A stretch of DNA of 64,000 nt. Source: Verrucomicrobiia bacterium. Its GTDB lineage: Bacteria; Verrucomicrobiota; Verrucomicrobiia; Verrucomicrobiales; Akkermansiaceae. This document shows positions 32,532 to 40,363 of the stretch, piece after piece. A program made the translations under genes and the position numbers. The notes below the pieces were generated by a model. The model ran no database searches. It saw only the letters and a program-made list of their open reading frames with translations, and had not been told where the DNA came from. The DNA lies in contig JAUIJD010000020.1 of the NCBI GenBank assembly GCA_030431475.1, positions 1 through 64,000 of the forward strand, in the 5' to 3' direction. Numbering within the stretch: position 1 is the first letter of the stretch; each line of letters starts with the position of its first letter.

Positions 32532-34148
32532 CTACGCCGCCGGCAGCCGCAGCACGAAGCGCGCCCCCTCGCCCTCGCGGCATTCCAGCTCACCTCCGAG
32601 GTCCCGGGCGATGCGCCGCGAAAGCGCGAGGCCGAGCCCGACGCCCGGCTTTGAATCCGCCGCCTCCGCCGCCGACTTGTGGAAGGCACGGAACACCCGC
32701 CCGCGCTCGTTCGCCGAGATGCCCGGACCGTGGTCCGCGACCTCGATCTCGACCTCGTCCCGCACCGTCCGCGCCGAGATCGTCACGACCGCCGGCTCGC
32801 TTCCCGCCGCATACTTGGCCGCGTTGTCGATCAGGTTGAACACCACGTGCTCGACCCCCGCCGCATCGGTCCTCGCCACCGGGCCGCCCTCGAGCTCCAC
32901 CACCAGATCCAGGCCCGCCCCCGCCAGCCGCTCCGCACAGCGCTCGCGCAAACCCTCGAGCAACGGACCCACCGCGACCGCCGAGCACGGCGCCTTGCCG
33001 CCCTTCCGCTCGATGCGGGAAAAGGCGAGGACGTTCTCGACCAGGTGGGACAGGCGATCGGCCTCGCGCCGCATCGTCCGGAAGTAGCCCGCGCGCTTGC
33101 CCTCGTCGCTCACCGCCCCGCTTGCCAGAAGGTCGGAGTAGAGCCGGAACGTCGTCAGCGGCGTGCGCAATTCGTGGGTCACCGCCGAGACGAAGCTCGC
33201 CCGACGTTCGCTCAGCCGCATCACCCCGCGCACCAGCGCCAGCCCCGCCACCAGCGCCACGATCACCGCTCCCCAACCTGCCGCCAACGACGCCACCACC
33301 GGCCCACGGAGCGCCGGGTCGGCCACCGCCTCGTCGCCAGGCACCAGGCGCCAGGGAAACGAGGCGAGCTCCATCACGCCGCCACCCGGTTTCGACGGCT
33401 CGAGCCGCGCCCGCGGCAGCAGGTCCGCGATCTCCCCGAGCAACATCTCCCGGAACGCCTCGCCATCGAGCCACACCCCCTCGATGCCGGGCAGCCCCCC
33501 CACGACCTGCCTCAGCAGGAAGGGCTCGGCTTCGATCCAGATCGGCTGGAAACCGCCGCTCGCCACCTCCAGCGCCGCCTCCGCTTCCGGAAGCTCGACC
33601 TGCTGCGTGAGGCCCGCCTTCGACACCGCGTTGTTCATCGCCTTGCCGCGGATCGCCCGCTCGTTGTTGGTCCATGCCTGCTGCTGCTCGGCCGCCTGCA
33701 CCGGACCCTCGACCGGGATCACCTCGTAGCCGCGGTTCGACTGCCACAGGTTGTCGCCCTGGATCGCCGTCAGCAGTCCGGCCGCCGGCTGCCGGCCGTC
33801 CAGCAAGCCGGCCAGCTTCTCCCGGTCGTCCTTGTCGAGCTCTCCGAGGACCTCCAGCCCGCCGTCCGGATCCATCCGAAATCGCCCGCGCACCAGCGGG
33901 TTCTCCCCGCCTCCGGCCTGCGGCAGCAGCACCCGCTGGTTCTCCTCGATCGTCACCGCCGCCGCCAGCGAGTCCATGCGCCACAGGGAAAGCCGGATCC
34001 GCTCCTCGAGGCGGGCCCGCGCTTCCGCCAGCGAACGCTCGCGCTCGGCCTCCAGCACGCTGCGCGTCAGCCACGCCATGCCGCCGACGATGAGCAGCGC
34101 ACACATCGCCAGCACCACACCCACCCCGACGCCGGATCGACCGCTCAT
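32532..34148 (-). CDS. Membrane sensor histidine kinase
   Basis: A 538-residue kinase partnered with the adjacent response regulator. The start at 34148 (MSGRSGVGVG) gives an ATGA overlap. An N-terminal membrane segment (VVLAMCALLIVGGMAWLT) and a second one near residue 280 bracket a ~250-residue periplasmic sensor region. Then come SFVSAVTHELRTPLTTFRLY (H box), FNLIDNAAKYAAGSEP (N box), EVADHGPGIS (G1) and GVGLGLALSRRIARDLGGEL (G2). The signal is unknown. Confidence 0.95.
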   Translation of the reverse strand: MSGRSGVGVGVVLAMCALLIVGGMAWLTRSVLEAERERSLAEARARLEERIRLSLWRMDSLAAAVTIEENQRVLLPQAGGGENPLVRGRFRMDPDGGLEVLGELDKDDREKLAGLLDGRQPAAGLLTAIQGDNLWQSNRGYEVIPVEGPVQAAEQQQAWTNNERAIRGKAMNNAVSKAGLTQQVELPEAEAALEVASGGFQPIWIEAEPFLLRQVVGGLPGIEGVWLDGEAFREMLLGEIADLLPRARLEPSKPGGGVMELASFPWRLVPGDEAVADPALRGPVVASLAAGWGAVIVALVAGLALVRGVMRLSERRASFVSAVTHELRTPLTTFRLYSDLLASGAVSDEGKRAGYFRTMRREADRLSHLVENVLAFSRIERKGGKAPCSAVAVGPLLEGLRERCAERLAGAGLDLVVELEGGPVARTDAAGVEHVVFNLIDNAAKYAAGSEPAVVTISARTVRDEVEIEVADHGPGISANERGRVFRAFHKSAAEAADSKPGVGLGLALSRRIARDLGGELECREGEGARFVLRLPAA

Positions 34149-34849
34149 GACTTCAACCTCCACCCTTTTCCGCGGACCGTCACCAGAATCGACTGGTCGC
34201 GGTCGCGCAGCTTCGCCCGCAGGTGCATCACGTGCATGTCCAGCGTGCGCGTCTCGGTCCGGTCCGGATCCAGGCCCCAGACGTGGCGCAGGATTTCGGC
34301 CCGCGACACCACCCGGCCGGCCGCCTCGAGCAGGTAGCGCAACAGTCCGGCCTCCCGCTCGGAGAGTTCCTCGATGGTGCCGTCCTCGTGCTCGATCCGG
34401 CTTTCGCCGAAATCCACCTCGCCACCGGGAATCGACCGCCGTTGCGCCGGCGCCGATCGTTCGCAGGTGCGGCGCAGCACCGCCTCGACCCTCGCCAGCA
34501 GCTCGCGCACGCTGAAGGGCTTCATCACGTAGTCGTCGGCGCCGAGCCCGAGCCCGCGCACCCGGTCGTCCTCCTCTCCGCGCGCGGAAAGGATGATCAC
34601 CGGCTGGCCCGGACGGCGCTTCTTCAGCTCCGCGAGAATGGCGAAGCCGTCGCGGCCCGGCAGCACCAGGTCGAGCAGCAGCAGCCGGTAGTTCGCGGCC
34701 AGCGCCAGCTCGAGACCCGAGTTCCCGTCGCCGGCCTCCAAAGTACGATACCCGGAGTACTCCAGCACATCGACGACCCCCCGGCGCACCGCGGGGTCGT
34801 CCTCGATCACCAGGATCGTCGTCTCGGCCACGGCACCATCCGAGGTCAC
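34145..34849 (-). CDS. OmpR-family response regulator
   Basis: A 234-residue two-component regulator. The receiver domain has ILVIEDDPAVRRGV, the phospho-acceptor aspartate in LLLLDLVLPGRDGF, IILSARGEEDD and DDYVMKPFSVREL. The C-terminal winged helix has LSEREAGLLRYLLEAAGRVV and TLDMHVMHLRAKLRD. It overlaps both neighbours by four bases, so rhodanese-like protein, regulator and kinase are translated as one unit. Confidence 0.96.
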   Translation of the reverse strand: MTSDGAVAETTILVIEDDPAVRRGVVDVLEYSGYRTLEAGDGNSGLELALAANYRLLLLDLVLPGRDGFAILAELKKRRPGQPVIILSARGEEDDRVRGLGLGADDYVMKPFSVRELLARVEAVLRRTCERSAPAQRRSIPGGEVDFGESRIEHEDGTIEELSEREAGLLRYLLEAAGRVVSRAEILRHVWGLDPDRTETRTLDMHVMHLRAKLRDRDQSILVTVRGKGWRLKS

Positions 34850-35358
34850 TCGGCCTCTTTCTTCAAGACATCGCTGCCCTCGAAGGGGATCTTCGTCTTC
34901 TCCACGTCGAGATACGGTTTCAGCTCATAGACGTTGCGGTAGCCGTAGCCCCAGAGGTTGAGGAAGGTCGGGATGTTGAGCGCCAGCGGCGCGCACTTGA
35001 GCAGCATCGCCTCCCCGGCGCCCTCGAAGTTGTTGTTGCAGTAGATCAGGACGCGCGTGGTCTTGTCCGGGATCACCTCCGCCAGCGTCTCCTCGGTGAA
35101 GTCGGAGAAGTTCAGGTGGACCGCCCCCTTCACGTGGAGCTTGTCGAACTTCGCCTTGCTGCGCGTGTCGAGGATCACCGTGCCCTCCTCCTTCGCCAGC
35201 CGCAGGAACTCGTCCTCGCCGACACGCCGCTTCCCGCGCTCCCCACCGACCTCGGAGGTCAGTCGCGCGAACTTCTCGAAGTCGATCTTCGGATTCCCCT
35301 CGTCGGCCGCGAGCGGGGCGAGGAGGCACAAGCTGATCAGAATATGGGTCGTCTTCAT
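34846..35358 (-). CDS. Exported rhodanese-like protein
   Basis: A 170-residue protein with signal peptide MKTTHILISLCLLAPLAADE. The rhodanese fold shows VILDTRSKAKFDKLHVKGAV and the active-site cysteine in IYCNNNFEGAGEA. It probably binds or transfers sulfur, or acts as a redox/sensor component in the periplasm. It is the first gene of the operon with the two-component system and ends by overlapping the regulator (ATGA). Confidence 0.88.
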   Translation of the reverse strand: MKTTHILISLCLLAPLAADEGNPKIDFEKFARLTSEVGGERGKRRVGEDEFLRLAKEEGTVILDTRSKAKFDKLHVKGAVHLNFSDFTEETLAEVIPDKTTRVLIYCNNNFEGAGEAMLLKCAPLALNIPTFLNLWGYGYRNVYELKPYLDVEKTKIPFEGSDVLKKEAE

Positions 35359-35416
35359 CGCCGGGCAGCCTACCCCCAGGCCGCCCGCGCGTCCGTAAAG
35401 GCCATGTAAATAGGAA

Positions 35417-35489
35417 CCGGACCGCGTGGCTCCCGCCGCGCCTCCGAGTGTTCCCGGAGAAAGAGCGCGGCAGGAGCCACGCGGTCCGG
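35417..35489. terminator. 25-bp inverted repeat after gluconokinase
   Basis: The arms 35417-35441 (CCGGACCGCGTGGCTCC...) and 35465-35489 (...GGAGCCACGCGGTCCGG) pair over 25 bp with one mismatch around a 23-nt loop. It begins one base after the gluconokinase stop. A single arm of the same sequence follows the HAD gene stop at 32245. It could act as a factor-independent-like terminator or as a REP-type element; there is no T run. Confidence 0.6.
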
Positions 35490-35490
35490 C

Positions 35491-35979
35491 TCAGCCCCCC
35501 TCCCCGATCACCGTCGCCACCACCCGCTCCGGCGACTTGGAGGCATCGACCACCCGCACATCGTCTCCCAGCTCCAGGTCCGCGAGCTGCGAATCCAGCA
35601 GCTCCGGCGGCATGAAGTGGTCCCGCCCGCGCATCCGGCTTTCGAGAATTTCCCGCCGAACCTCCAGCACGACGAACGCCACCGGACCCGCGAGCTCGCG
35701 AAGCCGGTCGCGGTACGCCCGCTTGAGCGCCGAACAGGCCAGCACCACCGAATCGTGCTTCGCCAGCTCGCTTCCGAGGACCTCGAGCCACGGCGCGCGG
35801 TCCGCATCGTCCAGCGGCGTCCCGGCCCTCATCTTCGCGACGTTCGCCGGCGGATGAAAATCATCCGCATCGAGGAACGGCACCCCGAGCTTCGCGGCGA
35901 GCGCCCGGCCGACCGTGGTCTTGCCACACCCGGACACGCCCGCGATGACAATAGACCTTCGGGAAGATGCCGATTTCAT
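35491..35979 (-). CDS. gntK: Gluconokinase
   Basis: A 162-residue kinase phosphorylating D-gluconate, feeding the pentose phosphate or Entner-Doudoroff route. It has VIAGVSGCGKTTVGRALA (P-loop), FLDADDFHPPANVAKMRAG, ACSALKRAYRDRLRE and LESRMRGRDHFMPPELLDSQ, all canonical for GntK/IdnK. Its ATG lies in the loop of a repeat hairpin at 35968-35991, and the GGAG at the hairpin foot is 8 nt upstream, at ideal ribosome-binding distance. No alternative in-frame start is evident. Confidence 0.95.
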   Translation of the reverse strand: MKSASSRRSIVIAGVSGCGKTTVGRALAAKLGVPFLDADDFHPPANVAKMRAGTPLDDADRAPWLEVLGSELAKHDSVVLACSALKRAYRDRLRELAGPVAFVVLEVRREILESRMRGRDHFMPPELLDSQLADLELGDDVRVVDASKSPERVVATVIGEGG

Positions 35980-35991
35980 AATCGGCGCTCC
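35968..35991 (-). promoter_or_regulatory. REP-like hairpin supplying RBS and start codon of gntK
   Basis: On the minus strand it reads GGAGCGCCGATTATGAAATC then GGCA. GGAG is followed after 8 nt by ATG, the gluconokinase start. CCGATT and AATCGG can pair, placing the ATG in the loop. The same hairpin occurs as an inverted pair at 15059-15229. It lies directly between the class III FBPase stop codon and gntK. Confidence 0.75.
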
Positions 35992-37911
35992 TTACCGCTC
36001 CTGCATTTCGCCGGATTCGTAGGCCTCGACCAGATCCTTGAGCGCGTGGATCCGGGCGCGGATGTTCTCGCCCTCCTCGGTGTCGCCGACCATCCGCGGT
36101 TCGTCGTATCCCCGCACGACGGACATCGTCGGAATCAGGTCGCCGCCCTCGCGCACCGCCGCCACCGGATCGGGAAAGGCGTGGTGTTCGGCCAGCACCT
36201 CGCCCTCGGGGGCGAGGATGAAGGTGTAGCCGCGGTCGCCGTAGGCCTCGGAAAAGGCACCGTCGATGGTCACCGCGTTGCCGCCGCCCTTGAGCGGGTT
36301 CTCCCCCTTCTCGACCTTCACCGGGACGTGGCCGTTGACGATGATCCCGCCCTCCCCGACGCCCATCTCGCGACAGATCCGGTCGCAGAATTCGAAGTCG
36401 TGGATCCACCGGAACCATGGATTCTTGGTCTCCTTGTGGGTCGCCTTGTCGGCGACGAAATAGGTCTCGAAGGTCGCCATCCGGTCCTTGCCGAAGAGCG
36501 GCGACTTCGGTCCCGCCCAGAGGTAGAAGAACCAGTCGAGATCCTCCTGCGTCACCTGGCCGCCGGCACGGAACGCGCGCTTGATCAGGCGGTTCAGCGC
36601 CGGGAACTGCTCCGGCCCGCGGCGTTCCTCGCCGTCGATCACCAGCGGAAGGTAGCCGCCGTCCTCATCGACCGCGAGGCAGGCGTGGAAGATCACCGCG
36701 CGGTCGCGCACCAGCGCCATCTGCCCGCGGTCGGCCAGCCATTTCATGTGCTCCCACAGGCGCGGCGACCCGGTGAACGACTCGACCAGCCGGTCCATGC
36801 AGTGCTGCTCTTCCGGCGAGAGCCGGTTCGGATCGGCGGGATCGACGGTCGGCAGGTAGGCGTCACGCAGCGGATGGGTCCCGTCGGCGAGCTCCACGGT
36901 GCCGTTCTCGAAATCGATGCGGCGCATCAGGTTGCGGTCGTCCATCTCCCACTCCGGATGGCGCTCGATCATCTGCCCCTCGAGCTTGAACTCGAGCACC
37001 GCCGCCGCCTTCTGCATGCGGGCGATCAGGCGCCGGTCGCGCTCGCCCTCGCGCTTCGAGAGGAAATGCTCGGCCGGGTCGTCGGCGTAGGCCGTTTCGG
37101 CGAGCTGCTCGAGCGCCTTGGTCAGCAGCCCGTAGCCTTCCTCGAGCTGATAGAGGCGGCGGTATCGCAGCGAAATCCGCAGCACCAGGGCGATCAATGC
37201 CTCGCTGCCGAGGCAGGCGCCCATCCAGCTGACGTCATGGTTGCCCCAGATCAGCGACACGTTCGGCTGGCGCAGCAGGTAATCGATGACCCGGTCGATG
37301 CGCGGGCCTCGGTCGCCGAGATCGCCGGCGACGATGGTTTCCTCGACGGTCAGGTTGCGGATGAAACGCGACGCGCTGCGGATCGCGGAGAAGCCGATCC
37401 GACGGCGCACCATCTCGCGGATCTGCACCTCGAGGAAGACCGGTGCGTGGCCGCCGGCCGGGTAGTTGAGCAGCACCTCGAACAGCTCGCGGTGCTCCTT
37501 CGGGGCGAGCAACTTCACCGTCTTCCGGCGCCGGTCGCGGATCATCACCCGGATCAGCTCGAACTGCCGCTCGAGGGTCGTCCGCACCCAGGCCTCGCGA
37601 GCCACGTCCTCGCCGAACTCGTCCTCCTTCAACTGGAGGATTTCCGCCGGGTAGTAAAGGACGTTGAGGAACTCGCGGAACTCCGCATCGGACAGGCGCT
37701 CACGGAACAACTCCGTCACCAGCGGCCGCAGCCGGCCGGAGGCGTTGTTGATCACGTGACGCAGCTTCTTCGCCTCGCCGTGGATGTCGGAGATCACGTG
37801 GATGACCCCCTTCGGCAGCTCGAGCTGCGCCTTCAGGGCGGCGATTTCCGACACCGCCGACTCGATCGACGGGTAGCGCTCCGAAAGCGCGGAGTGGAAC
37901 CATTCGGCCAT
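35992..37911 (-). CDS. fbp: Class III fructose-1,6-bisphosphatase
   Basis: A 639-residue metallophosphatase-fold gluconeogenic enzyme, the usual length for the Firmicutes-type class III. It has GVIHVISDIHGEAKKLRHV, IVAGDLGDRGPRIDRVIDYL, SLIWGNHDVSWMGACLGSEA and IIVNGHVPVKVEKGENPLKG. The start at 37911 (MAEWFHSALSERYPS) is chosen because the longer frame enters repeat sequence. It is followed immediately by gntK, suggesting a small central-carbon operon. Confidence 0.95.
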   Translation of the reverse strand: MAEWFHSALSERYPSIESAVSEIAALKAQLELPKGVIHVISDIHGEAKKLRHVINNASGRLRPLVTELFRERLSDAEFREFLNVLYYPAEILQLKEDEFGEDVAREAWVRTTLERQFELIRVMIRDRRRKTVKLLAPKEHRELFEVLLNYPAGGHAPVFLEVQIREMVRRRIGFSAIRSASRFIRNLTVEETIVAGDLGDRGPRIDRVIDYLLRQPNVSLIWGNHDVSWMGACLGSEALIALVLRISLRYRRLYQLEEGYGLLTKALEQLAETAYADDPAEHFLSKREGERDRRLIARMQKAAAVLEFKLEGQMIERHPEWEMDDRNLMRRIDFENGTVELADGTHPLRDAYLPTVDPADPNRLSPEEQHCMDRLVESFTGSPRLWEHMKWLADRGQMALVRDRAVIFHACLAVDEDGGYLPLVIDGEERRGPEQFPALNRLIKRAFRAGGQVTQEDLDWFFYLWAGPKSPLFGKDRMATFETYFVADKATHKETKNPWFRWIHDFEFCDRICREMGVGEGGIIVNGHVPVKVEKGENPLKGGGNAVTIDGAFSEAYGDRGYTFILAPEGEVLAEHHAFPDPVAAVREGGDLIPTMSVVRGYDEPRMVGDTEEGENIRARIHALKDLVEAYESGEMQER

Positions 37912-37970
37912 GCTCCAGCCCACACCGCACCCCGGCCGGAACCAAGTCCGGAGCGCGACAGCCGGGCACA

Positions 37971-38074
37971 GGAGTGGCGCCTTGCAGGCGCCATGAGCCG
38001 GGTCGGCGGCTTTCAGCCGCCGGGCGACCCGAGATCGCCCGCCCCGCGCATGGTGCTTCGAAAAGCGCCACTCC
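37971..38074. repeat. BIME-like inverted hairpin pair, GGAGTGGC type
   Basis: Compact 104-nt copy: opens GGAGTGGCGCCTTGCAGGCG, inner stems GGCGGC-TTTCA-GCCGCC and GGGCGA-CCCGAGA-TCGCCC, closes GCTTCGAAAAGCGCCACTCC. A 25-nt sequence containing CCAAGTCCGGAGCGCGACAG occurs directly before and after it as a flanking direct repeat (about 37942 and 38089). Confidence 0.85.
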
Positions 38075-38117
38075 CCCCCCCCGGGCGGCACCAAGTCCGG
38101 AGCGCGACAGCCGGAGC

Positions 38118-38266
38118 GGAGCGCCGGCTTCAGCCGGCTGGAGAGCGAGCGCACCGGTCCGACGGCCGCCGGTTCGACCGCGGCCCGGGTGGCGGGGCGT
38201 GGCGAGGGTGAGGCGAAGGCCGTCGATGCGTCGCCCGAGGCTCCAGCCGGGTGAACCCGGCGCTCC
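38118..38266. repeat. Inverted hairpin pair, GCCGG-TTCA type
   Basis: The left arm GGAGCGCCGGCTTCAGCCGG and the right arm CCGGGTGAACCCGGCGCTCC. It ends 6 nt before the stop codon of the DUF1080 gene. The two arms have different but self-complementary stems. Confidence 0.8.
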
Positions 38267-38271
38267 GTTCC

Positions 38272-38880
38272 TCAATCCAGCTTCTTCACCCGGATGTTCT
38301 TGTAGAAGATCGTGCTGCCGGGGTCGTGGGCCTGCAGCGCGATGGTGCCGCCGCCATCCTGGAGCTTGTCCTGGTCTCCCTCGGGCTTGAAGTCCTTCAC
38401 GATCTCCTTGCCGTTGATCGTCACGTTCACCACGCCGTCCTCGACGCGGATGACATACTGCATCCACTCGTCGTCCTTGAAGGGCTCCTTGTTGTCGACG
38501 ATGCCGTAGAGCCCGCCGCTCTTCCGCCAGTCGTGCTGGGTGTTGTTGACCTGCACCTCGTAGCCCTTCGCCGGCCAGCCGTTGTCCTGCCAGGAGGTGT
38601 GGATGAAGACCCCGCCGTTCGAGTTCGGCTTGGTCATCGCCTCGAGACGCAGCTCGAAGTCCTCGAACTTCGCCTCGCCGTCCTCGCCGACGTAGAAGCA
38701 ATGGGCGCGCGGCCCCTTGGCGACAATGGCGCCGTCCTCGACGCTGAAGGACTTCTCGTTCTCGGCGATCTTCCAGCCCTTGAAGGTCTTGCCATCGAAG
38801 AGCGAGGTGAAGCCTTCCTCGGCGGCGGAGAGCGAGCTGACGAGGAAACCGGCGGCAAGTGCAAAGAGGGGAATTCTCAT
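38272..38880 (-). CDS. Secreted DUF1080 (3-keto-disaccharide hydrolase) protein
   Basis: A 202-residue exported protein with signal peptide MRIPLFALAAGFLVSSLSAA. Its DUF1080 beta-sandwich shows GFTSLFDGKTFKGWKI, GGVFIHTSWQDNGWPAKGYE, NNTQHDWRKSGGLYGI, DDEWMQYVIRVEDGVVNVTI and IALQAHDPGSTIFYKNIRVK. The family is very abundant in Verrucomicrobiota and Planctomycetota; some members hydrolyse 3-keto-glycosides. Confidence 0.92.
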   Translation of the reverse strand: MRIPLFALAAGFLVSSLSAAEEGFTSLFDGKTFKGWKIAENEKSFSVEDGAIVAKGPRAHCFYVGEDGEAKFEDFELRLEAMTKPNSNGGVFIHTSWQDNGWPAKGYEVQVNNTQHDWRKSGGLYGIVDNKEPFKDDEWMQYVIRVEDGVVNVTINGKEIVKDFKPEGDQDKLQDGGGTIALQAHDPGSTIFYKNIRVKKLD

Positions 38881-38950
38881 GATCCCGCACTCTACGGGAC
38901 TTCGGCGGCGCTTCTCACGCCCCGATCGGGTGGATTTTCGCCCACCTTCC

Positions 38951-39490
38951 TCAGGTCGGCGCTTCCATCACCAATTCGACGAGAAAACCCGGATCGACGT
39001 CGGCCTGCCCCGATTCGCGGAGTTCGCGGAGATCCAGGGCGGGCGCGAGCCTCCAAACCCTGGTCCCGGCCTCCCGGTCCACCGTGCCGGTGGCGCGGAC
39101 CGAGGTTTCCCCGTCGCCGGTCGACCACTGACCGAACACCTGAAAACGCCCGTCGCCGAGAGGCGCGATGGCCTCGCTGCGCAGGGTCAGCGCCGCGGCC
39201 TGCCCGAAATACCCGGGACTTCGAAGCGCCTCCAACCACCCGGCGTCGTCGCAGCTCAAGCCCGACAGGTCGACCTGCAGTTCGAGGCGCTGGGGGATGC
39301 CGTCGGACCCGACCACCAGATTTGCTTCGTAGGGGGCCGAGATTTCCACCACCGGATGCGGGGGCACCGCGACCAACCGGGCCACGCCCCGCAGTTCGAG
39401 CCCGCCGGGTGCCTCGCGCGACGCCTCGGTCGGCCGCTGGCATCCCACCAGCGCGACCATGGCTCCGAGCATGACAACCCAACGGATCAC
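38951..39490 (-). CDS. Lipoprotein of unknown function (possible YceI-like fold)
   Basis: 179 residues from GTG 39490, which overlaps the stop of the upstream membrane-protein gene as GTGA. The N-terminus VIRWVVMLGAMVALVGCQ is a lipoprotein signal with lipobox ALVGC. The rest looks like a beta-barrel (LQVDLSGLSCDDAGWLEALR, SPGYFGQAAALTLRSEAI, VFGQWSTGDGETSVRATGTV), a pattern reminiscent of YceI-like lipid-binding proteins. That assignment is tentative. Confidence 0.65.
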   Translation of the reverse strand: MIRWVVMLGAMVALVGCQRPTEASREAPGGLELRGVARLVAVPPHPVVEISAPYEANLVVGSDGIPQRLELQVDLSGLSCDDAGWLEALRSPGYFGQAAALTLRSEAIAPLGDGRFQVFGQWSTGDGETSVRATGTVDREAGTRVWRLAPALDLRELRESGQADVDPGFLVELVMEAPT

Positions 39491-40359
39491 GAGGCGACGG
39501 ATCGGGTGGAGGGTTTGAAGACGAGGATCACGACCACCAGCGGGATCGCCCAGTGCGCGGTCCGGACCAGGGTTTCGAACAGCCACGGATCGACCCCGTG
39601 AAATCGGACCGCCGGATCGTAATGACTCACGACCCGCGCCAGCGCCGTCACGAAGCCCCACGCGACCATGTAGATGCCGGCCCCGAGGATGGCGCGCCGC
39701 CAGGGCGTCAGGATCAGGATCGCGACGGCGGAATCGAGCCATCCGGCCACCTGCAGGAAGAGCTTCGCCGCATCCTCGGACATGCCGAGGACCCGGATGC
39801 TCATGGTGACGAAGCTGCCCGGCACCGGATGGTGGCCGATGGCGTAGAGCCCGTGCCCGACGAAGGTCAGCGCGGCGAGCAGGCGGGCGGTCCGGAGGAA
39901 GGCCGGCGCTCCGAAGCCTCGCCGGATCCCAATCCACAGCAGCAGCGGGCACCACGCCTGCAGCGCCAGCTCCAGCAGCATGCCGATCTGCCAGTCCTTT
40001 TCAAACCACGCCGCAAAGGCGTGCAGCACGCTGAAGCAGAGAGCCACCATGAGCAGGTCGCTCCCGCGCGTGCGCCCGCGCCGGACGAAGAAGGCACCGA
40101 CCCCGGCGACCATGAGGAGGATGCCGATCGCGCGGAACAGGAAGGTCAGGTAGGCGTCGGAAGTGGAGGCGTAGGCGTCCCAGTCGAGGTGGAGGAAGAA
40201 GTCCACCGGCCAGGTCATCCAGTCCTCGCTCCAGAAGATCCCGCGCAGGGGCGAATCCCAGCGGAGGTAGAGCCAGCCGCGGCAGAAGAGCGTGAGGAAC
40301 ACGGTGAGCCGCACCCACCCCGGCACGCCCCGCCCGTCCTTCGTGGAATCCCCGGGCAT
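39487..40359 (-). CDS. Polytopic membrane protein of unknown function
   Basis: 290 residues from ATG 40359 (MPGDSTKDGRGVPGW), with about seven or eight hydrophobic segments (LTVFLTLFCRGWLYLRW, FLFRAIGILLMVAGVGAFFV, LLMVALCFSVLHAFAAWF, AILILTPWRRAILGAGIYMV, WAIPLVVVILVF). It contains GHGLYAIGHHPVPGSFV. No family is recognised. It is coupled to the lipoprotein gene by a GTGA overlap and begins just after the phosphoesterase stop. Confidence 0.7.
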   Translation of the reverse strand: MPGDSTKDGRGVPGWVRLTVFLTLFCRGWLYLRWDSPLRGIFWSEDWMTWPVDFFLHLDWDAYASTSDAYLTFLFRAIGILLMVAGVGAFFVRRGRTRGSDLLMVALCFSVLHAFAAWFEKDWQIGMLLELALQAWCPLLLWIGIRRGFGAPAFLRTARLLAALTFVGHGLYAIGHHPVPGSFVTMSIRVLGMSEDAAKLFLQVAGWLDSAVAILILTPWRRAILGAGIYMVAWGFVTALARVVSHYDPAVRFHGVDPWLFETLVRTAHWAIPLVVVILVFKPSTRSVAS

Positions 40360-40363
40360 GGAC

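Noticed and set aside
35617-38211. 864-codon open frame on the plus strand
   Set aside because: Shadow of gluconokinase and class III fructose-bisphosphatase, both of which carry unmistakable motifs on the minus strand.
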